A stretch of 33,389 nt of DNA from Pseudomonadota bacterium (GCA_018819925.1 JAHJPG010000079.1:1-33389); one strand, 5' to 3'; numbered from the stretch's first letter, positions 24,811-32,430 are shown. The notes: generated by a model not told the origin, from the letters alone. A program made the numbers and translations.

Positions 24811-24839
24811 TTCATAACCCCTAACGCCGGTCATGGCAA
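24811..24839 (-). promoter_or_regulatory. Possible dsrN promoter
   Basis: TTGCCA (24839-24834) and TATGAA (24816-24811) on the minus strand are 17 nt apart, about 58 nt before the dsrN ATG. Both boxes match the consensus only partly. Confidence 0.35.
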
Positions 24840-24869
24840 GCGGCGGGGCATGGTTTTGGCCCCCCCGGC

Positions 24870-25367
24870 CTACCAGGCGAACTCATAGACGCGGTGGCAG
24901 GAGCCCCGCTGGTGCTTGAGGCAGCCCTGGAAGCTGGGCTCGGCCTGAAAGGACACCCCCATGGTTTCCAGCCAGGTGTCCACCCTCAGGAAGATTCCGC
25001 ACTGGTACTGCTCCAGCACTCCCATGCGCCGCATCCCCTTGTAGGCGAAACACTCCCCCATGTCCATGCGCAGGGAGCCGCCCTGCAAAAACTCGTAGGT
25101 GAAGTCCATGAAGTCGGCCTTGGCCACCAGGAAGGCCCCCTCCACGAAACGCTTGAGTTCCTCGGGCGAGCCGATGGAGGCAATACCCAGGGCCTGGCCC
25201 AGGCGCTGGGCCTCGATGCGGGCCATGGAGCGCACCGCCGCCAGGTTGAGCTGGTTGGTGTCGTCCATGCCGAATTTTTGCAGGCAGTGGAAGAACCACA
25301 TGGCGTCGTGGGTCATCCAGTTTTTGGTGAGAAGTTCCTTGACTTGGGAAGGCTCCAGCGCGGTCAT
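24870..25367 (-). CDS. DUF6125-like conserved protein
   Basis: A 165-residue cytoplasmic protein of a family I associate with DUF6125, found in anaerobic Desulfobacterota and relatives; its activity is unknown. It begins with a helical segment including LLTKNWMTHDAMWFFHCLQKFG. It continues with NLAAVRSMARIEAQRL and VAKADFMDFTYEFL, and ends with a Cys-rich region (GECFAYKGMRRMG, QYQCGIF, FQGCLKHQRGSC). The WMTHDAMWF opening and the closing C-x(6)-C are the distinctive features; several Cys/His could bind metal. It lies about 116 nt upstream of dsrN on the same strand, and a dyad-bearing promoter candidate precedes it. The family name is from memory and not certain. Confidence 0.7.
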   Translation of the reverse strand: MTALEPSQVKELLTKNWMTHDAMWFFHCLQKFGMDDTNQLNLAAVRSMARIEAQRLGQALGIASIGSPEELKRFVEGAFLVAKADFMDFTYEFLQGGSLRMDMGECFAYKGMRRMGVLEQYQCGIFLRVDTWLETMGVSFQAEPSFQGCLKHQRGSCHRVYEFAW

Positions 25368-25429
25368 GGCACACCCCCTGGCGGCCGCCGTGCGGGCGTC
25401 GGGCCAATTGGAACGACAGGATGGCCTAT

Positions 25430-25459
25430 AATGTAACCTGAATCACCATTCAGGCACAA
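25430..25459 (-). promoter_or_regulatory. Possible promoter with dyad spacer upstream of the DUF6125-like gene
   Basis: On the minus strand TTGTGC (25459-25454) and TACATT (25435-25430) are 18 nt apart. The perfect inverted repeat CCTGAAT-N4-ATTCAGG (25437-25454) fills the spacer. A TATAAT read on the plus strand (25427-25432) overlaps but has no matching -35. Confidence 0.3.
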
Positions 25460-25474
25460 CCCTGGATAGCGTGA

Positions 25475-25561
25475 TGGGCCTTTGGCGCGGCGGTCACCTG
25501 GTTATTCGGCATAGAGACCAAGGGGGTGAACCTGGAGACCGTGGGGCAGGAGGAGGACTAA
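25475..25561 (+). pseudogene. C-terminal remnant of an MFS-type transporter
   Basis: A plus-strand open stretch of 28 codons, bounded on the left by an in-frame TGA and ending at TAA, reads ...AAVTWLFGIETKGVNLETVG.... The ETKG.(N/S/T)LE motif after a hydrophobic helix is the typical C-terminal end of sugar-porter-like major facilitator transporters. No start, ribosome-binding site or rest of the gene is present, so this is a broken fragment. Its stop codon abuts the stop of the convergent membrane-protein gene, placing it exactly at the edge of the accessory cluster. Confidence 0.35.
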
Positions 25562-26403
25562 AGCTTGGGGTTGGCGGGCTGCTGTGGCGCGGGCTGGCCG
25601 GGGGGCGATTGGGGGGCGGTGGTCTGCGGGGCAGCTTCCCGGTTCGTGGAAGAAAGCCTTTCGAGGTCGGCCTTGCGGTGCTGGCGCAGTATAAAGACGG
25701 AACCAGGCACCGCCAAAAGCGCCAACAGTCCCGCCCATTGGTAGCGAACCCATGGGGCAACCCTGTCTATAGTATGGCCCAACTCATGGTGGTCGGCGGC
25801 TTTATTGGCCCCATAATGGTTATCAAAGCCTCCGCTCAACAGATAAATTATTCCGGCAACCAGCACGAGGTTGACCAAGACAAGGTACCATGATATGTCG
25901 CCCGCTGAACGGCCGCGAGTTGGGGATATTCTGTCGTAAATTGCTTGAATTTTCTCGCTCACATCATATAATATTGCCCTTTCCAACATATCTCCATCCG
26001 AAGAGTTCTCCCCGTATTGCCGCTTTTTTTCTGAAAATATCGAAGTGAGTTTTTTGGCCAGATATGCCACAAAGGCAAAGCACACCCTCATGGAATACAA
26101 ATAATAAACGATCATGTACCACCCAGCGGAGCCCCAAAGGCGATCCGTTTGGACGGCAAAATAAGTGAAAAGATATCCTTGACTAAAGAGAAACATTTTT
26201 ATGATCATATAGGCCCAAAAGGTCGTGACCGTATTTTTCTTTATGGCAATGCTTGGGTAGGTTTTAATTTTTTTGAGATAAATATAGGTGATGCCGCTTT
26301 CCAGGGCGAGAAAGATCGGCACGGCGTAGACATAGAATATGTTGCTGTTTATGAGTTCGACAACTTGGCCGGGCGGGAGAAGCAATAGTTCGAAGAAGTC
26401 CAT
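25558..26403 (-). CDS. Multi-pass membrane protein A of the accessory cluster (long form)
   Basis: Not recognised. A 281-residue membrane protein with about five hydrophobic segments: 21-43, 60-84, 95-118, 172-192 and 222-240. The first three form a domain shared with the three other small membrane proteins upstream. A hydrophilic stretch follows (about 120-170), then a two-helix C-terminal domain with the motif GANKAADHHELG right after the fourth helix, which is nearly repeated in protein B (GVNKTADYHDLG). The tail is Pro/Gln-rich low-complexity sequence in GC-rich DNA, while the rest is AT-rich. The ATG follows CTTGGGGGGCAG, a leader repeated before protein C. It overlaps gene B by 55 nt. 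A candidate immunity protein, by inference. Confidence 0.75.
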   Translation of the reverse strand: MDFFELLLLPPGQVVELINSNIFYVYAVPIFLALESGITYIYLKKIKTYPSIAIKKNTVTTFWAYMIIKMFLFSQGYLFTYFAVQTDRLWGSAGWYMIVYYLYSMRVCFAFVAYLAKKLTSIFSEKKRQYGENSSDGDMLERAILYDVSEKIQAIYDRISPTRGRSAGDISWYLVLVNLVLVAGIIYLLSGGFDNHYGANKAADHHELGHTIDRVAPWVRYQWAGLLALLAVPGSVFILRQHRKADLERLSSTNREAAPQTTAPQSPPGQPAPQQPANPKL

Positions 26404-27152
26404 CTGCCCCCCAAGTCAACGTCGGTGGTATTGGGGGCAGATTTTTGGTTCGTGGGAGAGGGTTCGTCGATTGAGGGGTTATGCCTGCCAAACATGTTGG
26501 TAGCGACACTATACAACACCGGGACAACAAACAGCCCGGCAGTCACCAGCCAAAGCACACAAAATCCCGCGTCTATGATCTTGCCTAAATCATGATAATC
26601 GGCGGTTTTATTGACGCCGAAGTATTTATCCAACCCACCACTTACCAAGAAAATTATTCCGGCGTTAACCAACACGATCATAATAACAAAAGCAATTACC
26701 CTCCCGACCCCCTGCTGCTTCAAAAGACCAACAGCATCGCCAGACCTACCTTTGGCTTGCTCCTGCGAATCAGCAGATGGCATAACGCTTTTCGGCACAG
26801 AGTTCGGCCATAAATACCACACTAAATTTCGGACCCAATACATAATGAAGATGACTACAACGAGCACGGCATATGCGTAATACCATGCCGCCAAATACAG
26901 CATTCTATGAGAAATCCAAGGACGATCCGAAAGAATCATCCACAAAAAATAAATGAAAAAACCGCTCTTCCATGCCAACTGTTTCCAGTAAAACGATTTT
27001 TCTTTTTTAGCTTCTTCCAAGGTTTTGCAGGACTGGATGCGATAAAAATAGATGAGTAAAATTAGGTTATCCAGTACAAATAAAATCGGGCCAAAACGAA
27101 GAAAAAAGTCTTCGCTAAATAACGTTCTAATTAAATTTGTTATTGTATCCAC
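26349..27152 (-). CDS. Multi-pass membrane protein B of the accessory cluster (long form)
   Basis: Not recognised. A 267-residue paralog of protein A. Hydrophobic segments are at about 20-37, 63-75, 85-107, 152-173 and 196-216. The N-terminal domain is nearly a copy of protein C (shared LFSED, YFYRIQS-KT and YWK-LAW), and the C-terminal domain matches protein A (GVNKTADYHDLG; later a similar S-TN--APNTT tail). The start is a GTG preceded by TAGGGA. The last ~20 codons read through the ribosome-binding leader of gene A, suggesting that an earlier stop was lost or that the tail is a by-product of duplication. The DNA is AT-rich. Confidence 0.75.
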   Translation of the reverse strand: MDTITNLIRTLFSEDFFLRFGPILFVLDNLILLIYFYRIQSCKTLEEAKKEKSFYWKQLAWKSGFFIYFLWMILSDRPWISHRMLYLAAWYYAYAVLVVVIFIMYWVRNLVWYLWPNSVPKSVMPSADSQEQAKGRSGDAVGLLKQQGVGRVIAFVIMIVLVNAGIIFLVSGGLDKYFGVNKTADYHDLGKIIDAGFCVLWLVTAGLFVVPVLYSVATNMFGRHNPSIDEPSPTNQKSAPNTTDVDLGGRWTSSNYCFSRPAKLSNS

Positions 27153-27166
27153 TATCCCTACCGTGC

Positions 27167-27526
27167 TTACTTGCTCACTTTAAATTTAAATACGAATATT
27201 TTAATTAAATACACCAAAAAGATAACGACAACAACCAAAGTAATTACATAATACACCGCTGCAAAGAACAACATTGGACCATAAATAGACTCGATGCCAA
27301 CAAAAAGTATATTACACAACAAGAATAGAAAATACGCAGCCTGCCATGCCAACAGTTTCCAGTAAAGTGCTTTTCCCTTTTTAGATTCTGCTTCAGTTTT
27401 GTAGGATTGAATTCGATAAAAGTAATAGAATAGAATTAAATTATTGCCTACAAAACATACTGGAATCAAATGCAGAGCCAGGTCCTCGCTGAACAACATT
27501 TTAAGTAGTGTTACTATTGCCTCCAT
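27167..27526 (-). CDS. Small membrane protein C of the accessory cluster (short form)
   Basis: Not recognised. A 119-residue protein with about three to four hydrophobic segments (20-36, 59-76, 84-110), equal to the N-terminal domain of protein B and lacking the C-terminal GxNKxADxHxLG domain. DNA identity with gene B is obvious around the YWKLLAW region, so the duplication is fairly recent. The ATG follows CTTGGGGGGCGA, the same leader as gene A. It is very AT-rich, ends in a basic KFKVSK tail, and is separated by 14 nt from gene B and by about 20 nt from gene D. Confidence 0.75.
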   Translation of the reverse strand: MEAIVTLLKMLFSEDLALHLIPVCFVGNNLILFYYFYRIQSYKTEAESKKGKALYWKLLAWQAAYFLFLLCNILFVGIESIYGPMLFFAAVYYVITLVVVVIFLVYLIKIFVFKFKVSK

Positions 27527-27547
27527 TCGCCCCCCAAGATATTTCCT

Positions 27548-27919
27548 CTAGGATGGTTTGGAATCTCTCCTACGGCTCTTTAAGTAGTCGCCTACAAAAT
27601 AATACATCAATACTAACGTGTATACATACCATATGGGCACAGATATCAATATAATTTCAATCAGTATATCGGGAGTATAAAAAACGAGCCAGAAAAGAAA
27701 AACCGTAAACGCAATCATGCCAAGGGTAACTTTACGATACTTTAAAATCGCTTTTCGCTTATCACCTGCAAAACCATAATCATCATTAACCAAATAATAG
27801 TACTGAATTGATCGTTCCACAAGCAAGCAGACTGGAGCGGCTACTGAGAAAACCTGCTTACAAGATATAAACGAATACATTTCGACAAAAAACGACCAAA
27901 TATTTCCGATTACCTCCAT
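27548..27919 (-). CDS. Small membrane protein D of the accessory cluster (short form)
   Basis: Not recognised. A 123-residue protein and the most divergent member of the four. Hydrophobic segments are at about 24-40, 63-84 and 87-107. Like A-C it has an N-terminal amphipathic lead-in, a first helix with a P-(V/I)-(C/F/L) start and a trailing acidic/aromatic residue, a basic KRKAILKYRK loop, and a hairpin of two long helices. The ATG lies 9 nt after TGGGGGG; a TTG seven codons upstream is less likely. It is the first gene after the large protein, about 93 nt away, with a possible promoter in that gap. The DNA is AT-rich. Confidence 0.7.
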   Translation of the reverse strand: MEVIGNIWSFFVEMYSFISCKQVFSVAAPVCLLVERSIQYYYLVNDDYGFAGDKRKAILKYRKVTLGMIAFTVFLFWLVFYTPDILIEIILISVPIWYVYTLVLMYYFVGDYLKSRRRDSKPS

Positions 27920-27939
27920 TGAAACTGTCCCCCCATACA

Positions 27940-27968
27940 ATTATACATTTTTAATGTATCGGAAAAGC
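27940..27968 (-). promoter_or_regulatory. Possible internal promoter before the membrane-protein array
   Basis: A perfect TATAAT (27945-27940, minus strand) lies 17 nt after a weak GCTTTT -35 (27968-27963), about 20 nt before the start of gene D. It would let the four membrane proteins be expressed independently of the large gene. Confidence 0.3.
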
Positions 27969-28012
27969 ACCGACACTTTGCTAAAACCACGAACAAGCGT
28001 CCATTATTTATC

Positions 28013-29530
28013 TCACCTTTCAGCCCCAACTTTTTTAACATTTACTTCTTCTATCACCTCTAATATTTTACGATTTGCCCTCATTGCCATATCGGGAAAC
28101 TCCCGTTGAAGTTGCTGGACTTCCTTGTACACTAAAAACCTTCCCACGGCAAAAGTAACAAAAGCATACCCATACATTCTAAACTGTGCTCTACGTACGC
28201 CAACTTTTTTCTCCCATCTTTTCTTAAGAAATTCTCCAAACAAATATTCTGCATATTCCACCAAAGAGGTTAAACCCATTTTCTGTAGCAACATGATCCA
28301 TGATTCTCCCACTACTACCTTAGCCATACGGAATCCCTGGATGGTACCTTCCACCATCTCATCTAAATTCTCATCCAATCCTTTTTTTACCGCACCAGGC
28401 AATTCACAAAGGCCATCCCAAATTTTTACAAAATCAGAAAGTAACTGGCCTGGCAACTCCGAAAGGCTATAACTGAACTTAGTTACAGGCTCCGGCTCCT
28501 CCTGCTTCACCTCCACCTTGACGTTGGCACCGTCCTTCAACCACTTGTCATAATCCTGGCGCCACTTTTTGGCCTTTGCGTGCAGGTCTTCGGCCTTCTT
28601 CAGGTGGCCCGCCATCTCCCGGTTCATGGCCTCCCAGAACTCGGCCCGGATGTTATTCTCCACCTCGATAATCCAGGCGGCGTACTCCTTGGCGTCGGGC
28701 TCTATCTGCTGGGCTATGTGCTTGGCCAGCCACTCGGGGCTGCCCGGGCCCAGCCGCCCAATCATTTCCTGGGCGATCTGGGCGGCCACCTGCTCGATGC
28801 CGGAATAATCCAGCTCGCCTTTGTTGCTCACGGGCATTAGCAGCTCATACTGGACCTTGGCATCGTTATACACGTCTACGCATAGGCGCAAGGAATTTCC
28901 CACCCAGGCGTGAGTTTCCAGGTTCACCTCCACCTTGGGCAGGGCCAGACCGGCCTCGGCCATCAAGCCCTGGGCCCAGTTCGCGGCCTTTTGCTCCAGT
29001 TCGGCCTGCTGACCGGCGCTGAACACCATCTCGCTGCCCGGCAGCTGGAACACCTCGCGGTAGGCCTGGGCTAGGGCCTCCACGATGGCCCCGCCGTCCG
29101 GCTTGCCCTCGGGGCCTGGGGTGCAGTCCACGCTGAAAGCGTAGTTGGAACCGCCCATTACCAGGGGAAGCGACAGCCTCTCCCCTTCCCCGCCCAGGCC
29201 GGAAGAGTCCAGGGTGAAATCGCCCAACACGTCCGGCTCCTGGCGAATCAGGCTTTCCACCAGCATTTGCTTGAGGGAACCCTCGAAGCCACCCTCGGTG
29301 GTTGTGGCGCTACGCAGGTCAAGGCGGAATCTCCAGGCCTGATAAAGCTGCGCCTCGGCGTCCTCGATAGCGCGGGCATAATCAAACCGGCAGGCGCTAT
29401 CGTAGGAGATGGGGATGTCCACGGAAACGGGCCCGACCTCGGGAAGCAGGCTCACGCCCTTGCCGCTTTGATGGTTCCAATCGGTTTTCAGAGTGATGTT
29501 GAACACGACGCCCTCCAGGTTCGCGGCCAT
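28013..29530 (-). CDS. Large two-part protein of the accessory cluster, candidate effector
   Basis: Not recognised. About 505 residues and no signal peptide. The N-terminal ~255 residues look like three degenerate beta-loop-helix units (helices DYARAIEDAEAQLYQAW, GGAIVEALAQAYREVF and DYSGIEQVAAQIAQEMI). A long charged helix/coiled coil follows (about 285-335), then a VKQEEPEPV linker near residue 345. The last ~155 residues are helical with one hydrophobic stretch (YGYAFVTFAVGRFLVY) and a basic segment FLKKRWEKKVGVRR. DNA for the part up to the linker is GC-rich like the chromosome; beyond it, it is AT-rich like the four membrane genes that follow. The start is uncertain: ATG 29530, or GTG 29506 with GGAGG five bases before it. 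A toxin role is an inference from architecture. Confidence 0.75.
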   Translation of the reverse strand: MAANLEGVVFNITLKTDWNHQSGKGVSLLPEVGPVSVDIPISYDSACRFDYARAIEDAEAQLYQAWRFRLDLRSATTTEGGFEGSLKQMLVESLIRQEPDVLGDFTLDSSGLGGEGERLSLPLVMGGSNYAFSVDCTPGPEGKPDGGAIVEALAQAYREVFQLPGSEMVFSAGQQAELEQKAANWAQGLMAEAGLALPKVEVNLETHAWVGNSLRLCVDVYNDAKVQYELLMPVSNKGELDYSGIEQVAAQIAQEMIGRLGPGSPEWLAKHIAQQIEPDAKEYAAWIIEVENNIRAEFWEAMNREMAGHLKKAEDLHAKAKKWRQDYDKWLKDGANVKVEVKQEEPEPVTKFSYSLSELPGQLLSDFVKIWDGLCELPGAVKKGLDENLDEMVEGTIQGFRMAKVVVGESWIMLLQKMGLTSLVEYAEYLFGEFLKKRWEKKVGVRRAQFRMYGYAFVTFAVGRFLVYKEVQQLQREFPDMAMRANRKILEVIEEVNVKKVGAER

Positions 29531-29623
29531 TGCGCTACTTTGGGTTTCCTCGTCAGTAGGCAATATGATCGGCGATCCCGGAGGGCGTCACGGGAGGCGC
29601 TTCACAAGTTTAGGCCAAGGGGC

Positions 29624-30001
29624 CTAGCCTTCCTGCCCCGGCCCAATCAGGGGCAACACCTTGTCGATCTGGAACAACACCAGGTAGCGCTCGGTGGCCT
29701 CGCGGCCGTGGTGGCCCCGGCGCAACTGGGCCAAGAGCTCGCTGTCTTTTTCCTCGCGCAGCTTGGTGAGAAACAGGCGTTTGCCCTTGGTGCTGGAGCC
29801 CTCCTCGGCGAAGAGGTAGGCCGCGTGGGGGTTGGACTGTAGATTGTGGTGCGTCAGGCGGTCGGGCATGATAAAGGCCACGGTGTCCTGGTCCATGAAA
29901 TGGGGCCGCGAGTATACTGCCGCGTCCACCCGGCCCTGATCGTCGGCGGTGGAGAGCACTCCCAAACCCTTGACGTTGTCGAAATAGTCTTTCAGCTCCA
30001 T
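29624..30001 (-). CDS. Pyridoxamine 5'-phosphate oxidase-like flavin-binding protein
   Basis: A 125-residue member of the PNPOx-like split-barrel family, which binds FMN or related cofactors. Seen are the N-terminal helix ELKDYFDNVKGLGVLSTADDQGRVDAAVYSRP (first strands of the barrel), DTVAFIMPDRLTHHNL, NPHAAYLFAEEG (typical core strand), GKRLFLTKL, and a C-terminal strand YLVLFQIDKVLPLIGP. The length is that of short general-stress-type members, not of the PdxH enzyme. The ATG has GGAG four bases upstream. The substrate is unknown. It precedes the large accessory gene on the same strand, about 95 nt away. Confidence 0.82.
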   Translation of the reverse strand: MELKDYFDNVKGLGVLSTADDQGRVDAAVYSRPHFMDQDTVAFIMPDRLTHHNLQSNPHAAYLFAEEGSSTKGKRLFLTKLREEKDSELLAQLRRGHHGREATERYLVLFQIDKVLPLIGPGQEG

Positions 30002-30156
30002 GACGCTCCATCCCATGGTTATGCGGCCCATGGCCGGTGGTTTGCTGTGGCATGACTCAGGTTAGCATATCGCGCTTTTGCGGCGCGCCGACATCCTGTC
30101 CGCCTGATCAAGCCGCCGATTATGCTTGCCTATCTCACCGGATCAATATTAGGTTA

Positions 30157-30186
30157 TTGACACCCACCCTGACGCTGCCCGCAATG
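30157..30186 (+). promoter_or_regulatory. Possible promoter of the outer-membrane barrel gene
   Basis: A perfect TTGACA (30157-30162) followed by CCCACCCTGAC resembles the cytochrome promoter region (TTGACA, ACCCCCCTGAC). The expected -10 (GCAATG at 18 nt) is poor, so the call is weak. Confidence 0.3.
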
Positions 30187-30227
30187 AAAAAAATAGATCA
30201 TTGGCCGAAATGATTAGGGAGATATCC

Positions 30228-31235
30228 ATGACGTTGCGTAAAGGGGTCTTCTGGCTATTGGCGGCCTGTTTTTGGTTGGCGGCTCCGGGGTCCATGGCCA
30301 TGGCCTACAATGTGACCCCGGCCCAAATAGAAGCCTTGCGCGAGCAAGCCCGCCGCGACATGCAAGCCTCTTCCAGCTTCGCCAACACCATCGCCGGGGT
30401 CATCAACCTCACCCTCTCCCCGGACCTGTCCTCGGCCTTTTACAACGTGGAGTTCCCCGGCGAGTCGGACGTCGACTTCTCCACCACCAAGCTGCCCATC
30501 TACTACAGCTTCGAGGAGAAGGGCCGCGGTTGGTCGCCCTATGTGGGGGTGGTCCTGGGCTATCTTGACGCCAAGACCAAGGTGGACGCCATCTCCCTGG
30601 GCTTTGGCGAAAAGATGCGCTGGGATTCCAACTGGAAAGGCTATTCCGGCCTGCTGGAGGGCGGATGCAAATTCGAGTTCGCCAATGGCTTTTTCGTGGC
30701 CCCCGGCATCAGCGCGGGCCTGGCCAGGCTGCGCAACAGCATCACCTATTTGAACGATTTCAGCCGCGAAGTGGCCGCGCCGGTGTTCGACGGACTGAGC
30801 GCCAATTTCTCCATAACCGCCCTGATGCTCTCGGGCATCTTGAGCGGCGGCTACGACGGCAAGCTCGGCGTGCTGGACTTCAATGTGCTGGCCAAATACA
30901 CCCACTCCTACGTGGAGAGCATCGAAACCGACGACCCGGCCCAGGAGTTCAACGACGACATCGACTCCCTGGCCGGACGGGTCACCCTGGGCGGCCCCCT
31001 GGGCGTGTCCCTGGCGGGCAACCCCATGCTGTGGCAGGTGTTCCTGGGCGGAATGCACTTCGTGGGCCAGGACCAGGATATCATGGGCTGGACCTACTAC
31101 GGCGAGTTGGGCGGCACCATCGGCCTGGACATCAGGCGCTTCGGGCTGCCCCTGTCGGCCCTGCGCCTGGGCGCCTCGCTAATCCGGGGCGACAACATCA
31201 GCGGCTGGTCCATCGTGGTGGGCTATACGTTCTAG
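30228..31235 (+). CDS. Outer-membrane beta-barrel protein (solitary autotransporter-barrel type)
   Basis: A 335-residue protein with a Sec signal peptide (MTLRKGVFWLLAACFWLAAP, cleavage after AMA), a short helical lead (TPAQIEALREQARRDMQ), and then alternating amphipathic strands with many aromatic residues (AFYNVEF, LPIYYSFEEKG, WSPYVGVVLGYLDAK, WKGYSGLLEGGCKFEFANGFFVAPGI, VVGYTF). It ends in the C-terminal phenylalanine typical of BAM-inserted barrels. It resembles solitary outer-membrane autotransporter barrel domains that lack a passenger; that family name is tentative. AGGGAG precedes the ATG, and a strong shared terminator separates it from convergent dsrB. It could be a small channel or envelope protein. 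Confidence 0.75.
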   Translation: MTLRKGVFWLLAACFWLAAPGSMAMAYNVTPAQIEALREQARRDMQASSSFANTIAGVINLTLSPDLSSAFYNVEFPGESDVDFSTTKLPIYYSFEEKGRGWSPYVGVVLGYLDAKTKVDAISLGFGEKMRWDSNWKGYSGLLEGGCKFEFANGFFVAPGISAGLARLRNSITYLNDFSREVAAPVFDGLSANFSITALMLSGILSGGYDGKLGVLDFNVLAKYTHSYVESIETDDPAQEFNDDIDSLAGRVTLGGPLGVSLAGNPMLWQVFLGGMHFVGQDQDIMGWTYYGELGGTIGLDIRRFGLPLSALRLGASLIRGDNISGWSIVVGYTF

Positions 31236-31254
31236 AACTGCGGCGCGCCAACGA

Positions 31255-31288
31255 AAAGCCGCCCGGGGATTGCTCCCCGGGCGGCTTT
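31255..31288. terminator. Bidirectional intrinsic terminator between the OM barrel gene and dsrB
   Basis: A 15-bp perfect stem (31255-31269 with 31274-31288) around a 4-nt loop has AAA on the left side and TTT on the right side, so it can stop transcripts from both convergent genes. A second, weaker inverted repeat (CTAGCG...CGCTAG, about 31293-31317) follows next to the dsrB stop. Confidence 0.9.
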
Positions 31289-31321
31289 GCATTCTAGCGT
31301 CAGCGCCGAAGCGCTAGGCGT

Positions 31322-32407
31322 CTACCACTTGAACTGGGTCGAGGTCCGCCAGGTGGTGGCGGCGAAGCGGTAGTCGTCGATGTGGTGGTGGCTGAACTCG
31401 ATACCGGTCTTCTCGAAGAACTTCTCCCAACCGATACGCTGAGCCCACTCGCCAACACGCTCGTACTTCATGGCGTCGCCCGCGTAGACCTCAACGATCT
31501 TCTTGATGGTCTCCACCGTGGTGGGCCAACGGGGGGGCTCGTTGGGGATGAAGGGCACGGCCAGCTTGGAGAACATGGGCATGCTCTTGGAGTTGGACAC
31601 CTTGCCGCCCACCCACAGGGCGATGCCGTCGCCGTCGGCGTCGGCCAAAGGCATGGCGGGGCACATGGTGTAGCAGTTGCCGCAGAACATGCAGCGGTCC
31701 GCGTTCACCGCCACCGACTTGAAGTCATCAACCTTGGTGGGCTTGATGGCCGCGGTGGGGCAAGAAGCGATGGTGGTGGGGATTTCGCACATCTTGTCCA
31801 GGTGGCTGTGCTCGATCACCGGGGGTTTGCGGTGCACGCCCAGGATGGAGATATCCGAGCAGTGCACGGCGCCGCACATGTTCAAGCAGCAGGCCAGGGA
31901 GATACGCACCTGGGCCGGCAGCTTGTGGGAGTTGAAGTAGCCGAACAGCTCGTCCATGACCGCCTTGACCACGCCGGAGGCGTCGATGGCGGGGGTGTGG
32001 CAGTGGACCCAACCCTGGGTGTGGACGATGTTGGTAATGCCGGCGCCGGTGCCGCCCAAGGGAAGGGCGCCGTTGGCGGCCAGGGCCTTCTTCAGGGGCT
32101 CGAGCTTGGACTCGTCGCCTACGATGAACTCGACGTTGTTGCGAGTGGTGAAGCGGAAGAACCCGCCGCAATACTCATCGGCCAGCCTGCAGATTTCCTC
32201 GAGGAACATGGTGGTCATGAGCCGGGTGGCGCCGCAGCGCAGAGACCACACTTTGGCTCCGCTCTCGGACACATGCACCAGCACGCCGGGCTCGAGGATG
32301 TCGTGATACAGCCACTTGCCGTAGTTGTCCTTGATCACCTGGGGCCACATCTCGTCGTATTTAGGCGGCCCAATGTCGGTGATTTTGTTGGCCTTAAATT
32401 CTGCCAT
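31322..32407 (-). CDS. dsrB: Dissimilatory sulfite reductase subunit beta
   Basis: Beta subunit of the siroheme enzyme that reduces sulfite in the last step of sulfate respiration; it carries the catalytically active siroheme in known enzymes. The 361-residue protein shows the substrate-side region [24 protein letters not shown], and the siroheme-[4Fe-4S] cysteines in [14 protein letters not shown]. The inserted ferredoxin domain (about 225-265) has SCPTAAIKP and [18 protein letters not shown]. The C-terminus WRTSTQFKW is typical. The ATG has AAAGGAGG upstream, 23 nt after dsrA. No dsrD follows it; a bidirectional terminator and a convergent gene come next. Confidence 0.97.
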   Translation of the reverse strand: MAEFKANKITDIGPPKYDEMWPQVIKDNYGKWLYHDILEPGVLVHVSESGAKVWSLRCGATRLMTTMFLEEICRLADEYCGGFFRFTTRNNVEFIVGDESKLEPLKKALAANGALPLGGTGAGITNIVHTQGWVHCHTPAIDASGVVKAVMDELFGYFNSHKLPAQVRISLACCLNMCGAVHCSDISILGVHRKPPVIEHSHLDKMCEIPTTIASCPTAAIKPTKVDDFKSVAVNADRCMFCGNCYTMCPAMPLADADGDGIALWVGGKVSNSKSMPMFSKLAVPFIPNEPPRWPTTVETIKKIVEVYAGDAMKYERVGEWAQRIGWEKFFEKTGIEFSHHHIDDYRFAATTWRTSTQFKW

Positions 32408-32430
32408 TTTTCAAATCCTCCTTTGAGCCT

